Shown: positions 51,290 to 63,329, counted from the first letter of the stretch. The stretch: 64,000 nucleotides of DNA from Euborellia annulipes (GCA_023213315.1 JAKCPI010004467.1:62001-126000); one strand, 5' to 3'. Program-made: numbers and translations. Notes: generated by a model not told the origin, from the sequence alone.

Positions 51290-51535
51290 TCACACTTTTT
51301 TCTCATTCACACTCACATTCACACAGTCTTTTCGGCAACTGAGGCCATTTAAGACTTTTTACGATAATCAGTATGTTTTTAATATATCAATTGGGGGGTC
51401 CAGGCATTTTTATTTAAGTCATTTGGTATCCAATGCCTTAAATAAAATTATCGGACTGCCTGGGGTCCGAACCCGAGACGTTCGGTATAGAAGGTAGGCA
51501 CGCTACCAACTACTCCAAGCCCCTTGGGCTATTAT
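51290..51535 (-). repeat. tRNA-derived SINE-like unit
   Basis: Minus strand: AGTTGGTAGCGTGCCTACCT, CTCGGGTTCGGACCCCAGGC and GCCTTAAATA-type body, with a GTGTGAATGTGAGTGTGAAT tail. Same family as 30655-30895. Confidence 0.6.
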
Positions 51536-51689
51536 TGATATAAAAAATTAAATTTACAAAATTGCACATTATTACAATTAAAATTTAATATTCATGGAGA
51601 GTTAAATGTGTGGGTCCAGGGTAAAGAGATGGAGGGTTTGACCAGGAAGCAAGCCCACTAGGCTTTGAACATTATAAAACCTTTAAAAC

Positions 51690-52145
51690 GAAAATTAGAA
51701 AAAACTAAAAAAGTACACCAGTAAAGAACTAGTACTCGAGGTTTCTCGAAGACAAGACCTAGCGCAATTTGTTTTCTATCCCGGAATTAGGAATTATTTA
51801 AAGTTTGAAAGAAATCTTTAAAGGTAATTTCGAGAAAATTGGAAAAAACTAAAAAAGTACACCAGTAAAGTACTAGTACCCGAATTTTCCCAAACATGAG
51901 AGCTAGCACAATTTCATTTTGGGACCACAAATTGTATATATTTAATAGTATATTTTAATTTATGAATCCAATACTTTCTCTCTATTTATATTAACATATG
52001 TAGAGGTAAGAGAAAGTAAAAAGACTAAAAAGTTTAAAATAAAAATCTGGTGTGATTGGCGCACAGCACACAACTTTCTCTTACCCTTCGGTAAGAGAAA
52101 GTTGTTAACCGTGCTGGTCACACCAGATTTTTGTGTCGAGATATA
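51690..52145. repeat. composite repeat fragments with TCTGG hairpin
   Basis: Two AAAAAGTACACCAGTAAAG pieces, an inverted CCAATACTTTCTCTC start, and a hairpin AAATCTGGTGTGATTGGCGC / GCTGGTCACACCAGATTTTT (52043-52132). Confidence 0.55.
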
Positions 52146-52367
52146 TTTAGTTTCCCATAGCACCTTAGTTTCAAACTTGACCGCTTGCATTTCATAAGCA
52201 AAAATTAAAAATTATTTATCAAAATTATGAAAATTCCTAAATAATCAATAAGGTTGATCTTAGCACATTTCATAACCTTAATTTATATATTTTATTTGTG
52301 CATATTCGATTAATTCGAAAAAAACAGCAACATCTCAAATGCAATACTTTTTTCTCTATATAATTCA

Positions 52368-52631
52368 TATATGGACCCTGTTACGCATTAGTGTGTCAAG
52401 CGCCAAAAAAAAAATTAAAAATTGAGTTATGCACGGAATATTGTTTCAAATGCTATAATTAATAGTATTTTTTATGAAATATGTCCTAAAAAAATTTATA
52501 TTTAATGTTACTTGCACAATTGACAAAAAAAATCATATATAAACTAATCAAAACAAAAAACTTTAATGTTAATTTTTTCAAATCTCGGTACCTGGCGCTT
52601 GACACACTAATGCGTAACAGGGTCCATATAG
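52368..52631. mobile_element. MITE with about 37 bp terminal inverted repeats, copy 1
   Basis: Starts TATATGGACCCTGTTACGCA then TTAGTGTGTCAAGCGCC; ends with the exact complement to CCATATA. The ends are TA-rich, consistent with TA insertion. Interior 190 bp, AT-rich, no ORF. Confidence 0.8.
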
Positions 52632-52689
52632 GGTAAGAAAAAGTAAAAAGTTGTGTTCGTTTAGTCACACCATAAGTTAACATTAAAAA

Positions 52690-52965
52690 AAGAACGAATT
52701 ACAAGGATGATTCAGCAAAAATCAAAATCTCGACATCGAATTTTTGACATGGTCGCAATACTTTCTCTCTCTATATATTTCATGTATAGGGGCGTAGCCC
52801 TTTCAAGGGGATTCCGAGGCTATAGACAATTCCTTAAGCTATCAATGAGCGCCCCACGCTTTTATTTTAAGTCAAAAATTTTACTATTGTCAATATTTTA
52901 ACAAGAACAATTAAATTAAATTAAATTATTTCTTTATTTTTAGTTAAATTTAAACAAAAGCATTT
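52690..52965. other. composite repeat start fragment and AT-rich DNA
   Basis: AAAATCTCGACATCGAATTT and CAATACTTTCTCTCTCTA are an inverted family fragment (52716-52780). The rest is unrecognised. Confidence 0.4.
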
Positions 52966-53632
52966 TTTTACTTTCTCTTACCTATGTATATATGTAATAT
53001 ATATATATAGAGAGAGAGAAAGTATTGGATTCATGTCAAAAATTCGATGTCGAGATTTTGATGGATCTTCACGTTTTGAGGTCCCCTGAATCCAAAAAAG
53101 TGGTTTTCGCGACATGGTCTGTCTGTCTGTGTGTGTGTGTCTGTGTTCACTTTTAAGCATGAAGGAATTGAGCTATGAGGCTGAAATTTTATATTTAAGT
53201 TAAACACCCCCGGGACCGGAAAAATAAGCTTTTAATCAAAATCGGCCAAAGAGTACTAGTACTTTACTGATGTACTTTTTCAGTTTTTTTCGATTTTCTC
53301 AAAATTCGCTCTAACAATTTTGATTAAAATTCAAAAATCAATTATTTTTTAGATGCTCTTTCAAATGTATATTCTCATTTTGCCATTGAAAACTTCTGAA
53401 GACCACTTTACTCTTGTACTCCATAGAAAAGATAGGAGAAATGGTTACCATGGTAACAAAATATAAATATTTTCCCACACATAAATTTTAGATCTGCATT
53501 CAAATGTTCCGTACTGTCGGGAACTAAATACATGTCGACACTAAAAATCTGGTGTGACAAGCACAATACACAACTTTCGATTACCGAAGGTAAGAGAAAG
53601 TTGTGTGCTGTGCGCCAGCACACCAGATTTTT
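52966..53632 (+). repeat. composite repeat, full-length copy 3
   Basis: All modules in order from TTTACTTTCTCTTACCTATG to GTGCGCCAGCACACCAG. Confidence 0.7.
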
Positions 53633-53754
53633 TTAATTATATTTATTATAGATACAGTATTAAAAAAAAAGGAAGGGAGGAAACGAGGCTTAAAATAAAG
53701 TACCACATTAGTTTAGTCTATTTTGATAAAAAAGGACTTATCATTTTCGTCACC

Positions 53755-54141
53755 AAAAGGTGCCAAATCTTCACCGGGGTGAAATTTTTTTTTGTGTTTT
53801 TGTGCTTTCGGTACAGAACACATCCTGCTGAGCAAGCCGGTATTTTTAGAATTTATTTATCATTTTTACTTTCTCTTACCTCTATATGGACCCCAGTGGC
53901 GACACGTTTTTTAGCTCCCCCCCCCCCGCAACCTTTATTTCGGGCCCCATTATTAGACCTTACAAAAAATATTTTTAAAATACAGTATATCCCTGAGGGC
54001 CCGGGCCCTCTCAAAGATAAATTTTCATTAATTTTTATTTTAATCTAAATTTTTCCGTTTTTATCGGAGCCTTGAGGAGATACAGTTTTTTAGCTCCCCC
54101 CCGCATCGCGGGGTCTGCCTAGGGCGTACGTTACGCCACTG
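53755..54141. repeat. dispersed repeat fragments
   Basis: AAGGTGCCAAATCTTCACCG and CTGAGCAAGCCGGTATTTTT match pieces near 36540-36620 and 19880. A unit from CCCCAGTGGCGACACG (53883) to CGTTACGCCACTGATGG (54130) may be a small element with GTGGCG/CGCCAC ends. Confidence 0.45.
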
Positions 54142-54402
54142 ATGGACCCTGTTACACATTAGTGTGTCAAGCGCCAAAAAATTAAAAATTGAGTTAAGCA
54201 TGGAATATTGTTTCAAATGCTATAATTAATAGTATTTTTTATGAAATATGTCCTAAAAACATTTATATTCAATGTTTCTTGCACAATTGACAAAAAAAAT
54301 CATATATAAACTAATCAAAACAAAAAACTTTAATGTTAATTTTTTCAAATCTCGGTACCTGGCGCTTGACACACTAACTAAATGCGTAACATGGTCCATA
54401 TA
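54142..54402. mobile_element. MITE with TATATGGACC-type ends, copy 2
   Basis: Nearly identical to 52368-52631, including interior TCACAAATGC-like and AATGTTAATTTTTTCAAATC segments. A TAAC insertion-like difference occurs in the right terminal repeat (ACTAACTAAATGCG). Confidence 0.75.
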
Positions 54403-54409
54403 TGATAAT

Positions 54410-54990
54410 ATATGTAGAGAGAGAAAGTATTGGATTCATGTCAAAAATTCGATGTCGAGATTTTGGCGGATATACACGTTTTGAGGTTCCCTTAATCCAA
54501 GAAAGTGGATTTCGCGACATGGTCTGTCTGTCTGTGTGTTTTATATTTAAGTAAGGTACCCCCATGGGATGTAACACGAAGCTTTTGAACAAAATCGACC
54601 AAAGAGTAGCCTGCTAGTATTTTACTGTTGCACTTTTTAAGTTTTTTTCGATTTCCTCAAAATTCGATCTAACGATTTTGATTAAAATACAAAAATCAAT
54701 TATTTTTTAGATGCTCTTTAAATTGTGTATTATCATTTTGCCATTTAAATCTTCTGACGACCACTTTACTCCTGTACTCCATAGGAAAGATAGGAAAAAT
54801 GGTTGCCATGGTAACAAAATGTAAATATTTTCCCATACTTATAAATTTTACATCTTGAAATTTGAATGTAACGTACTGAAGGAAACTGAATATATGTCGA
54901 CTCAAAAAAACCTGGTGTGACAAGCACAGAACACAATTTTCGATTACCGAAGATAAAGAAAGATGTGTGACCAGTCACACCAGATTTTTT
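54410..54990 (+). repeat. composite repeat, copy 4 (internally shortened)
   Basis: Family modules in order, with the segment after GACATGGTCTGTCTGTCTG missing the AAGCATGAAGGAATT block, ending GACCAGTCACACCAGATT. Confidence 0.65.
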
Positions 54991-54994
54991 GTTT

Positions 54995-55850
54995 GGAAGA
55001 TAGGAATTTTTCAAATTTCGGTTATGAAAAATTTAGTTTTAAGAAAAATGAGTTTAAAGTCTTTTTTTCAAATTTTCTAAATAAAATACATACATTGATT
55101 CTGATGAATGGATTATTTCATCATTTAAGATGAAAACTAGAGAATCAAAATCAGTAATAAAAAAAAAAATTGATTTTTTTGAACTTTTTTAATCGGCTCT
55201 CTTGAAAATTTAGCCCAGTGAGGGTTTGGTACCTTTCCATGTGGACGGGCACATATTATAATTGCCTGCGATTTTTTTTTAAGTTGTTAAAATATGAATT
55301 TTTTTAAATTAATTTAAAAAAAAAAAAATTAAAAAAAAAAAAAAAAAAATTTAACAAATTGGAGCTTTTTATTTGATATTTCAATATCTTTCAAATATCT
55401 TTAATTTTATAAGGAGGCTGAAATAAATTAGACCCAAAGAAAATTGTGTACGATGGAACCAAAACCTCTTGAAAAAAATTCCATTTTTTCTTTATAAATA
55501 GAGATTAAATTGAAAAATGTTGAATTCTTTTAATTAAGTCTCATAATGCATATTTTAGTATTTAGGGTTGCCCAAGGTGCCCTGCCCAAAATTTTCAGGG
55601 CTAGGACTTTCCTTTGCAGAAAAAAATCACTAGCTCCCACCCACCACATTCAAAACTAAATAAAAATTTAATAAAATTTTTCTGTTATAATAATGATTAT
55701 TTGAGGTCTTTTTTGCATCTGAGGGCATTTAGACCCTGATCCTATTTTTCTAAATCATTAGAAGATTTTATCACTTCTCCCAGCGAGAGATGGCACCTTA
55801 ATATAATTAAGAACAATAAATTGTTGAGTTTGATGGCTGTAGATATTCAA
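54995..55850. other. AT-rich and dispersed-repeat DNA
   Basis: Includes sequence related to 36650-36960 (AATCGGCTCTCTTGAAAATT; GAGGGTTTGGTACCTTTCCA) and A-rich runs near 55315-55350. No gene seen. Confidence 0.35.
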
Positions 55851-55854
55851 TTAG

Positions 55855-56222
55855 GAGAGGACGGGAGTCTTCCCGGGACACAGCAGCCAGGTAAATTAAA
55901 AAACTTTATATCCTGTCGCCGACGTTTCGAGCGCTAGTCGCACGCATCATCATCACTTGCCACCATCACTTGCTGTTCTAATGCAGTTTCGGTCGCATAG
56001 TTGGTTTGTTGAATAGTTTTGTTTATTTCTCACTTTTATGTGAAAAATTGTACAAACATGTTTATACATGATATTAATATATAGTGCCCACCTGTACTTT
56101 TTTTGACAATTCTGCTTGCCCTGAAGATGAGTGCGACTAGCGCACGAAACGTCGGTGACAGGATATAAAGTTTTTTGATTTACCTGGCTGCTGTGTCCCG
56201 GGAAGGCTCGCGTCCTCTCCTA
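55855..56222. repeat. foldback element with hammerhead-like blocks in both arms
   Basis: GGGACACAGCAGCCAGGTAA to CCGACGTTTCGAGCGCTAGT on the left mirrors GTGCGACTAGCGCACGAAAC to TTACCTGGCTGCTGTGTCCC on the right. The interior is about 160 bp of unique sequence. Confidence 0.7.
56118..56156 (+). ncRNA. variant hammerhead-like motif, sense
   Basis: GCC, CTGAAGA, TGA, helix II GTGCG-ACTAG-CGCAC, GAAAC, GTC, GGT. Helix II is perfect, but CTGAAGA departs from the catalytic CTGATGA at one core base, so activity is doubtful. Confidence 0.35.
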
Positions 56223-56399
56223 ATTAAGAACAATTTTTATTTCCATCACTTCTAATGAGAACTGTCTACTAGACCTGACTACTAGAACAGGCGAGATCTA
56301 TACTCTTACCTGCTGGTTACAGTTCAGAGGAAGAGAGCAATAAATTTTAAGTTCTTGTACAGGCCTGTACGCGTTCTTTAATGTGTTTATATAAAACTA

Positions 56400-56850
56400 G
56401 ATTTAATCAGAGGCGTACCGAGAGGGGGGGGGGGGGGCGGTCCGCCCCAGCCCTCGACTCGGCATAGGCCCCCAAATATTTGTCTTTAAGAGGCCCCGGG
56501 GCAGCGTAAAAATTTCGTTTTTCGTTTCTCAAAAAAAAAAAATCAACGAGTGGGGTCGTAGGACCCGGCAGGAACGAAATTCCTCACACTTTTTCTTCAA
56601 CTCAGAATATTAAATTATATGAAAGCGGGCTTTCCGTCTAGCCAGGGAGTTGCGCCGCTGGAACCTCTTGCTCGCATTCGGCGAGCAATTTCCCCATACG
56701 GTAGATAGAAAAAATTAAAAAGAAGAGGAAGGTGGGCGTGGCCTTGCCAAAACTTCGGCTAATCTCGCCTTCCTCCGCCGTCGCTCGGGCGCTGGGAACG
56801 CATTTTTGTTAGGAACGCGTTTTTGTTACATTTTCTCCTAATTCACCCTG
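56400..56850. other. GC-richer block with G(13)
   Basis: Poly-G at 56424-56437, then GGTCCGCCCCAGCCCTCGAC and a mixed-composition segment (GCGCCGCTGGAACCTCTTGC; CTCCGCCGTCGCTCGGGCGC). The closing GGGAACGCATTTTTGTT/AGGAACGCGTTTTTGTT is a short tandem duplication. It could be repeat-derived or a promoter region for the 58.6 kb exon; undecided. Confidence 0.3.
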
Positions 56851-57059
56851 GGTAAGCAGCGTTAAAAAACTTAGTTGCTTAACTTTAGTTTTATTTTATT
56901 TTGTCAAAAATTTATGTTTTTAGACATCTTCTCTTCATTGGCACTTTCATGAGTTTTATGTACCGATATCATACATAGTATTTAAAACAAAAGGACATAT
57001 TTTTGACGTGACACGTATAAATCATGTGTCTATAGTGTCAGGTTAGAGAGGCATGCACG

Positions 57060-57670
57060 AAAAAGTTTATCGGCTTGAATAACTTCTCTTATCTTCGATA
57101 ATCGAAAGTTGCGTTCTGTGATTGTCACACCAGGTTTTTTGTGTCGACATGTATTTAGTTTCCTACAGTACGGTACATTCGATTTTCAAGATTGTAAAAT
57201 TTTACTTTCTCTTACCTATGTATTTAAGTATGGGAAAATATTTATATTTTATTACCATGGCAACCATTTCTCCTATCCTTCCTATCAAGTACAAGGGTAA
57301 AGTGGTCTTCAGAATATTTCAATGACAAAATGAAAATATACATTTTAAAGAGCATCTAAAAAAATAATTGATTTTTGAATTTTAATCAAATTCGTTAGAT
57401 ATTTGGCCGATATTGTTTAAAAGCTTATTTTCACGGTCCAGGAGGGTACAAAACTTAAATATAAAATTTCAACCTCATAGCTCAATTACTTCAAGCTTAA
57501 AATTGAACACACACACACACAGACAGACCATGTAGCGAAAACCACTTTTTTGGACTCAGGGGATCTCAAAGCGTATATATCCATCAAAATCTCGACATCG
57601 AACTTTTGACATGAAACCAATATTTTCTCTCTCTATATATTAGCATATATAGAGGTAAGAGAAAGTAAAA
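57060..57670 (-). repeat. composite repeat, full-length copy 5, inverted
   Basis: Family order reversed: GTGATTGTCACACCAGG, CCATGGCAACCATTTCTCC, TTAAGCTTGAAG-like, CAGACAGACCATG, AGAGGTAAGAGAAAGTA. One extra ACTTTCTCTTACCTATGTAT piece at about 57202 interrupts it. Confidence 0.65.
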
Positions 57671-57679
57671 TATAGACCT

Positions 57680-58595
57680 ATTATAAAAATAAGAAAATAA
57701 GAACAAAATAATTAAGACCATAAATAAAATAATGCCCAAGGGTAATTTTTCTTTCCTTTAATACCACATAACACCCCCTCCCCCTCGCCAGGCAACTCCA
57801 GTGCTCCCCTTAGATTGTAGAATAATGAATTTCATTTCATTTCGAAAGAATCTTTATTTTCGATAATTTTTTATAAAAATTATTAAAAACTCACTTTTTT
57901 AAATTCTTTATCTCTCTAGGCTAGAAACTCTATAAAACTGCGTTCTTTTATGTTTGTATATATTACATTTATATGCTTGTCATTTTTTCTCGAAAACGGC
58001 TCTCTAAAGTTTTTGATAAAATTTACCTCCTAAAGAATTGATCCATCTTTGCGAAAATTCATTTAGGTTTATAATAAATTTTTTTTTGTTCTAGGCCAAA
58101 TAACATTTAAATTCGCTACCATTTCAAAGGTCTTTTTCGGCATCAGGCCATTTAGACTCCGTCCTTATTTATTCAAATTCATTGGAAGCAAATGCAATCT
58201 TAAAAAAAATCATTGTCTCAAAACGAAATGATTGTAATTAAAAAAATATAATGACTGAGATACTGTATATTATCTATTACGTTTAAATTGAATTAAAAAA
58301 GTATTTTATTTTTTATCTCATAATTTACCAGAAAAAAATGTAAAAATTATGTAGTTAAAATTTATTTCTGTAAATTTATTTGTAATTTATTTGCTAAATA
58401 TTTATAATTATACTTATATTATAATTTAATTGTAAAATAAAATATCTAGCTAAGTTTTTAATTTTTCTTTTCTTTGTGTTTTTGGTAACTTAATTATATT
58501 ACATATAACCTTTTCTATAATTAAGTATTTTTTGGTGATTGATTGGTTTTGCATGAAAATTAAACAAAAAAAATTATTTAAAAATTATTAATTCA
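57680..58595. other. AT-rich DNA upstream of the last exon
   Basis: A GGCATCAGGCCATTTAGACT repeat fragment near 58140 and long AT-rich sequence. No other exon recognised. Confidence 0.4.
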
Positions 58596-58618
58596 ATTGA
58601 ATGATTCTGATTTTTCAG

Positions 58619-61017
58619 CTCAAGATTTTCCAAGCCAAGGATCTTCTGAAGTTCCACGAATAAAAATTGAAAGAATTTCACCTCCTCCTCCTCATGACGA
58701 TCCTTCAAACCTTGAATCGATAAGCGAAGGAATGAATGATTTTTTTACAAATTGTAGGGCTAATATTCAAATAAAAGATGTTGAAAAAATAAATTATTTA
58801 CCTAAAATCGAGGATAAGTTGAATGAAGAAAATGATAATAAACAAAATCTCAGATTGTATTTGGAAGAAAAAAATGATAAAAGTCCAAAACGGAAAAAAA
58901 TATCAATTTTGAATATAGATTCGTCGGAAACCGGTGAAAAGGAAATGGTAAGAATTCCAGTTAATGAAGAAATTTTGTCATTAATCAGAGACAATAAGGG
59001 ACCTAATAATAGAATAAATTTAAAATTGAAGAAATCTATGATTGCTCCAATACCAACAAATGAAAATTCACATTTAACAACTAAAAATATAATTCCCTCC
59101 GACTCTTCAAAATTCCCAAAACCAGCTTCAAAAACTAAAATAGATAAAACTACATCTCCAAAAAAATCTTTTGAAAATATTCGAAAAACATTATTTGAAA
59201 AACCTCCTGAAAAAACAGATCTAACTCAAATGAAATCTACACAAAAAGTTGACAAAAATTGCCCAAAATTTTCTTTTTCTTCTAGACCGAGAAGAGTCAA
59301 AATTAAAAAAGATTATAACAAAATATTAAACAATAAAATTTCGAAAAATTCCCCCGTGAAATCCAAAAATACAAATAAAGATTCTGAAGAAATTCAAAAA
59401 AATTCATCCAAAAGAAAATTGCCAGAACTTGCTGATGATAAAATGCTTTTAAATAAAGAACTGAATCTGATAAGCCAAGTTACTTGCCATTCTGAAGTAA
59501 ATGAAAGTCACGATTCAATTGACCACTTAACTAAATCTTCTTCCCCAAAACAAGATAAAGTTTCAAAAGGTCTTGGCCAAATTTTACAATCGAATTCAAA
59601 GAGCTCAGATCAAGTGACGGAATCAAATTTTAATTTTAACAATTCTCAAAAATCATACTTTTCTAGACAAAGATTGAAACCTCGAATAGATTATAGATTA
59701 TTATTGAATAAAAAATCAATATCTAAATCTAAAAATGAGAATCCTAATATGAAAAATTTCAAAAAGAAATCAAGGACAAATCAAAAATCAGAAAAAATTA
59801 TTTCAAATAAAAGTGAAAACTCAGCATCTAAAGAAACAAAGAATTTAACAGAAAGTCAACATGAAAAATCTACTGTTAAAGATGAAATTTTACTTAGGGA
59901 AAACGTTTTATCTGATGATCCTTCGGCCGTTCCTTCAGATAAAATTTCATCTTCTGATCCTGATACTTCACAACAAGAATCTAGCCAAAATCCTGCAACT
60001 CCTTATACAAAAATTCAAACGATTCCTTTAAATTATCTAAAAGATAACGAGTCTCTTCCTAATATATTAAAGAGAAGAAACTTAAAAAAGAACGTTCTAC
60101 CAGATTTTGAGAATAGCCCATTACAAGATTTCGAGAGTAGCCCAATACAAGATTTCGAGAGTAGCGAACTGGCTTTAACCCCATTATTAGATTCTAATCA
60201 CACAAATATTATAACTGAACCAGTGGTGGAACTGAGTCATTTTGCACACCCCGACCTTTCACAATTAGCACAACCAATCAGCTCTTCCTCTGTGGGTGAA
60301 ATAATGTCTTTTTCCAAATTTCTAGCCATGCAATCATCTAGCGGCTTACTTTCTGGTCTTTATCTAACACCAACTTCTAGCACGAAATCAATAGCTTCGC
60401 TTAATATGACAAAACCTAATAATCCTGAAGTTTTAGATCTACCTTCTGTTTTACCACCAAATATAAATAATCCATCTCTAACTAGTAATGTTAATGCACC
60501 CACATCTAAGACAATTAATGTTGAAACACAAATACCTTTAGAATTTAATGTTCAAAATACTATGAGTACAAATTTACAAACACCTATTTCTTCCAAGAGT
60601 AAAAATATTTCACAATCTTCACAATCATTAAAAAAGACGAACATTATCGAAATAAGTCCACCACCAACATTAAACCCAACATCGTCACGAAAACTGATTA
60701 CTTTGGAGAAAAACAAAGCAATAATTTCAATTATTCCTGAAACGCCAAAAAATGTCGAACATGAGCTTAAAACATATAGCAGAAAAAGTCAGCCTATCAT
60801 TAAAAAAATCATTAAAGGCTTAAAAAATAACGAATCCCCCTCACAATCAATTGGTAAAACATCATCGAGAGATGAAAATCAATTATCAGAACACAAAATT
60901 AGTAAAGAATATTTTTCAGAAGCTTCTGAGTTATCTAAAGTTAACTTAACTCTCAATCCTGTAGTAGCAAATGATAAAGTGGAAATAAGTTTTGTGAAAA
61001 ATGCTAACTCTAATTAA
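58619..61017 (+). CDS. lola: finger-less 799-residue alternative terminal exon of lola
   Basis: The acceptor GATTCTGATTTTTCAG at 58618 is phase 1 (GCT, Ala completes the split codon), exactly as in the zinc-finger exons. The frame stays open for 2.4 kb of about 70% AT DNA, which cannot be chance. 799 residues to TAA. Composition is Lys/Ser/Asn/Pro-rich, so probably disordered and nuclear: SPKRKK (about residues 89-94) is a likely NLS and IKIE (about 15-18) fits the SUMO consensus. Two related modules, RPRRVKIKKDYNKILNNK (about 222-240) and RQRLKPRIDYRLLLNKK (about 350-367), and a DFE(N/S)S triple repeat (about 495-517) stand out. Only a few scattered Cys, no zinc finger. A finger-less Lola isoform would keep the BTB domain but not bind DNA itself. 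It could instead be the 3' exon of another gene, but strand, phase and position favour lola. Confidence 0.75.
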
Positions 61018-61198
61018 AAATAAAAATGAATTTGTCCTATGTAATATTTCTTAATATGTGATAACTTATTAGCAAAGATAATATTTTTATTAATTATAAG
61101 AAAAAATTATTTTGTATATTTCAAATAATCTTCTTGGTCTTTCTTTGCTTACCCCCGCGGTGCGGGGTCGGCTTATAATCTTGTTCTTAAAATTCTAG

Positions 61199-61204
61199 AA
61201 TAAA
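61199..61204 (+). terminator. polyadenylation signal AATAAA
   Basis: About 180 nt after the stop of the long exon, followed 15 nt later by an A run and T/G-rich sequence. A plausible 3' end for this isoform. Confidence 0.45.
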
Positions 61205-61234
61205 ATTAATAATTTCATTAAAAAAAAAAAGCAT

Positions 61235-63280
61235 AAAAAAAGAAATTTTTTGTTTATTAGAGGCAGCCTTTGCATTTCAATTTCGCATCATCATTTTTTT
61301 TTTTTTTGTTTCGAGAAAAAATTTCGAATCTCTACTCACCAATTGCCTAACTCTATGCGAGTTTATATTTAATAGAAAATACATTCTTTAAGTTTTGTTT
61401 CCTTTGAATTACTATTTTTGAAATTTTCATTAATTTTATTTTTTAACTTTGCCCACCAGCAGTAGGCTGTACTGTAATCGTAAAAAAATAGAAATTGAAA
61501 AATGCATCCCCGGAATTTGAGTTGTTTTTGCATACATAAACTATGATAGAAGTAAAGGCCAAGAACTAAAAAGCTTTTGGTAAACATAGGACCATTAGGG
61601 GGCTCTAAGGAGGGGGGGGGCACTATTTTTTTTACATAACATACTATATAATTTTGACTTGGCTTTTAACTATGTTTTAAATATATAATTTTGTTTATTA
61701 TACATTGAGAAACTTTAATTTCACTCTTGTAAAAATGATATTTGTATCTAAATTTGTTATAACTTTGTTAAAAAATTATTTTAATTTGAAAGTTTAGAAT
61801 AGCAAGAGAGCAAAATCAAAGAATTGAACAAACGCGATCATTTTGTTTTTTAATCGCATTTGTTTAATTGTTTATAACATACTTTATACCACAATTATTT
61901 TTTAGAATAGTGGGCAAAGTTGCTTACTCCGACCGGTTGTTTTTTTCTTTAGAAATAAATATGAATTTTATAATTTATGTACAAAACTATTAGTTCCAAA
62001 AAAGAGCAATCTTTGTTCTTTATGCCAGAGTCGCTCGGACATTTGAGCATCCTCGAGGGAATCGAATAGACCCTTGAATTACTAACCAAAATAAATCTGT
62101 CACAAGTAAAAAAAAAGTTCATAATTTGAGAGCTTCTTTTGGAACTAGTAAATATAATGCTGCTTAGCTTTACATAGATATTTATTTATATTTATTCAAT
62201 GTATAGGATTTTCGATTAAGGAGGCGTTATTTTAGGTGATATTTTTCTTCTATTGTGAAATACAGACTTGATTGTCTGTATCTGAATACGACTTAGCCTA
62301 GGAGATGCCCCCAGAACGATCAAAAGATGGGCAAATTTTGCTCCATGTAATTTTTCATTACGTGACCATAAATCGTCGAGTTTTAGAATAACACCTCTTT
62401 ATCGAAAACCCTTTAGTAAGATAAGTCATAAGAGCAAGAAGTTTAATGCTATTTCAAATATTTTTTAAATTTAAGGCATACATTTTTTTTTAAATCTAAA
62501 TTCAACTTTTCAAAAAGCTACGCATTAATTTATAATTATATCCCTTTTTATTCTTAAAACTATAGTTTATTTCAAAATGTATGTTTTAGAGATTAATAAA
62601 GAGAATAATTTATTAAAAATGTATAAATTGAAATTTTTTTGTAAACCTTTTTCCTTTAGGTCAGGAAAAGCATTCCCGGGCTCTTATTAAGAATTAGAAT
62701 TAATTTAAAAATTCAATGAATTGACTTAAAAATGAAGGGGGGAGGGGAGGGAGGGGAGGGGCTCAGACTCTGCTCTTAAATATCCCATATTATTCTCAAC
62801 CATTTTAACGTACCTTCCTGAAGTTCATAGGGAACTGGGGGGGGGGCAAGGGTACATTGCCCCCCCCCCTGGAATCCTCTAGGAGGGGGCAACATTTCTT
62901 CTTTTATTTCATTTATTTTTAAAAATGATACATTTTTACTTTTGGAAAATAAAATCTTTTAAATTAAAAAATAAATTAAAAGAGTAAGAAATTCATTTTT
63001 TCCAAAATATTTTATATAGACCCTATTGTATTTCTAATTTCTAAAAAACATTTTATATTGAATTAAAAGAAGAAAATTAAAAATATTTATTTCCTTCAAA
63101 TAGTATAAATATAGCCTAAAAATTTTTTTGATAAAATCACCAGCAAATTTTTTAAAATTTTAATTTTATTAAAATTGTAATTTTATTTAAAATTTTGAAA
63201 AATTTATAGTAGATTTGTTTTCGTTTTACACTATGTGAACATATTAATTTATTTTAATTTTCTAAAAAAAATTTTTTTGC
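61235..63280. other. downstream AT-rich DNA with G/C runs
   Basis: Poly-G at 61612, a GGGGAGGG-rich block at 62737-62762, and a poly-G/poly-C foldback (62836-62890, GGGGGGGGGCAAGGGTACAT with TTGCCCCCCCCC). No exon recognised. Confidence 0.4.
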
Positions 63281-63329
63281 TCCCCCCCCTGATTCAAATT
63301 CGTTCCGGCGGATTTAACGAGAGAAATAA

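Noticed and set aside
53554..54048. 164-residue open frame on the + strand
   Set aside because: It runs across the end of a composite repeat, unrelated repeat pieces and a poly-C run; no domain, and different segments of it recur elsewhere in unrelated frames.
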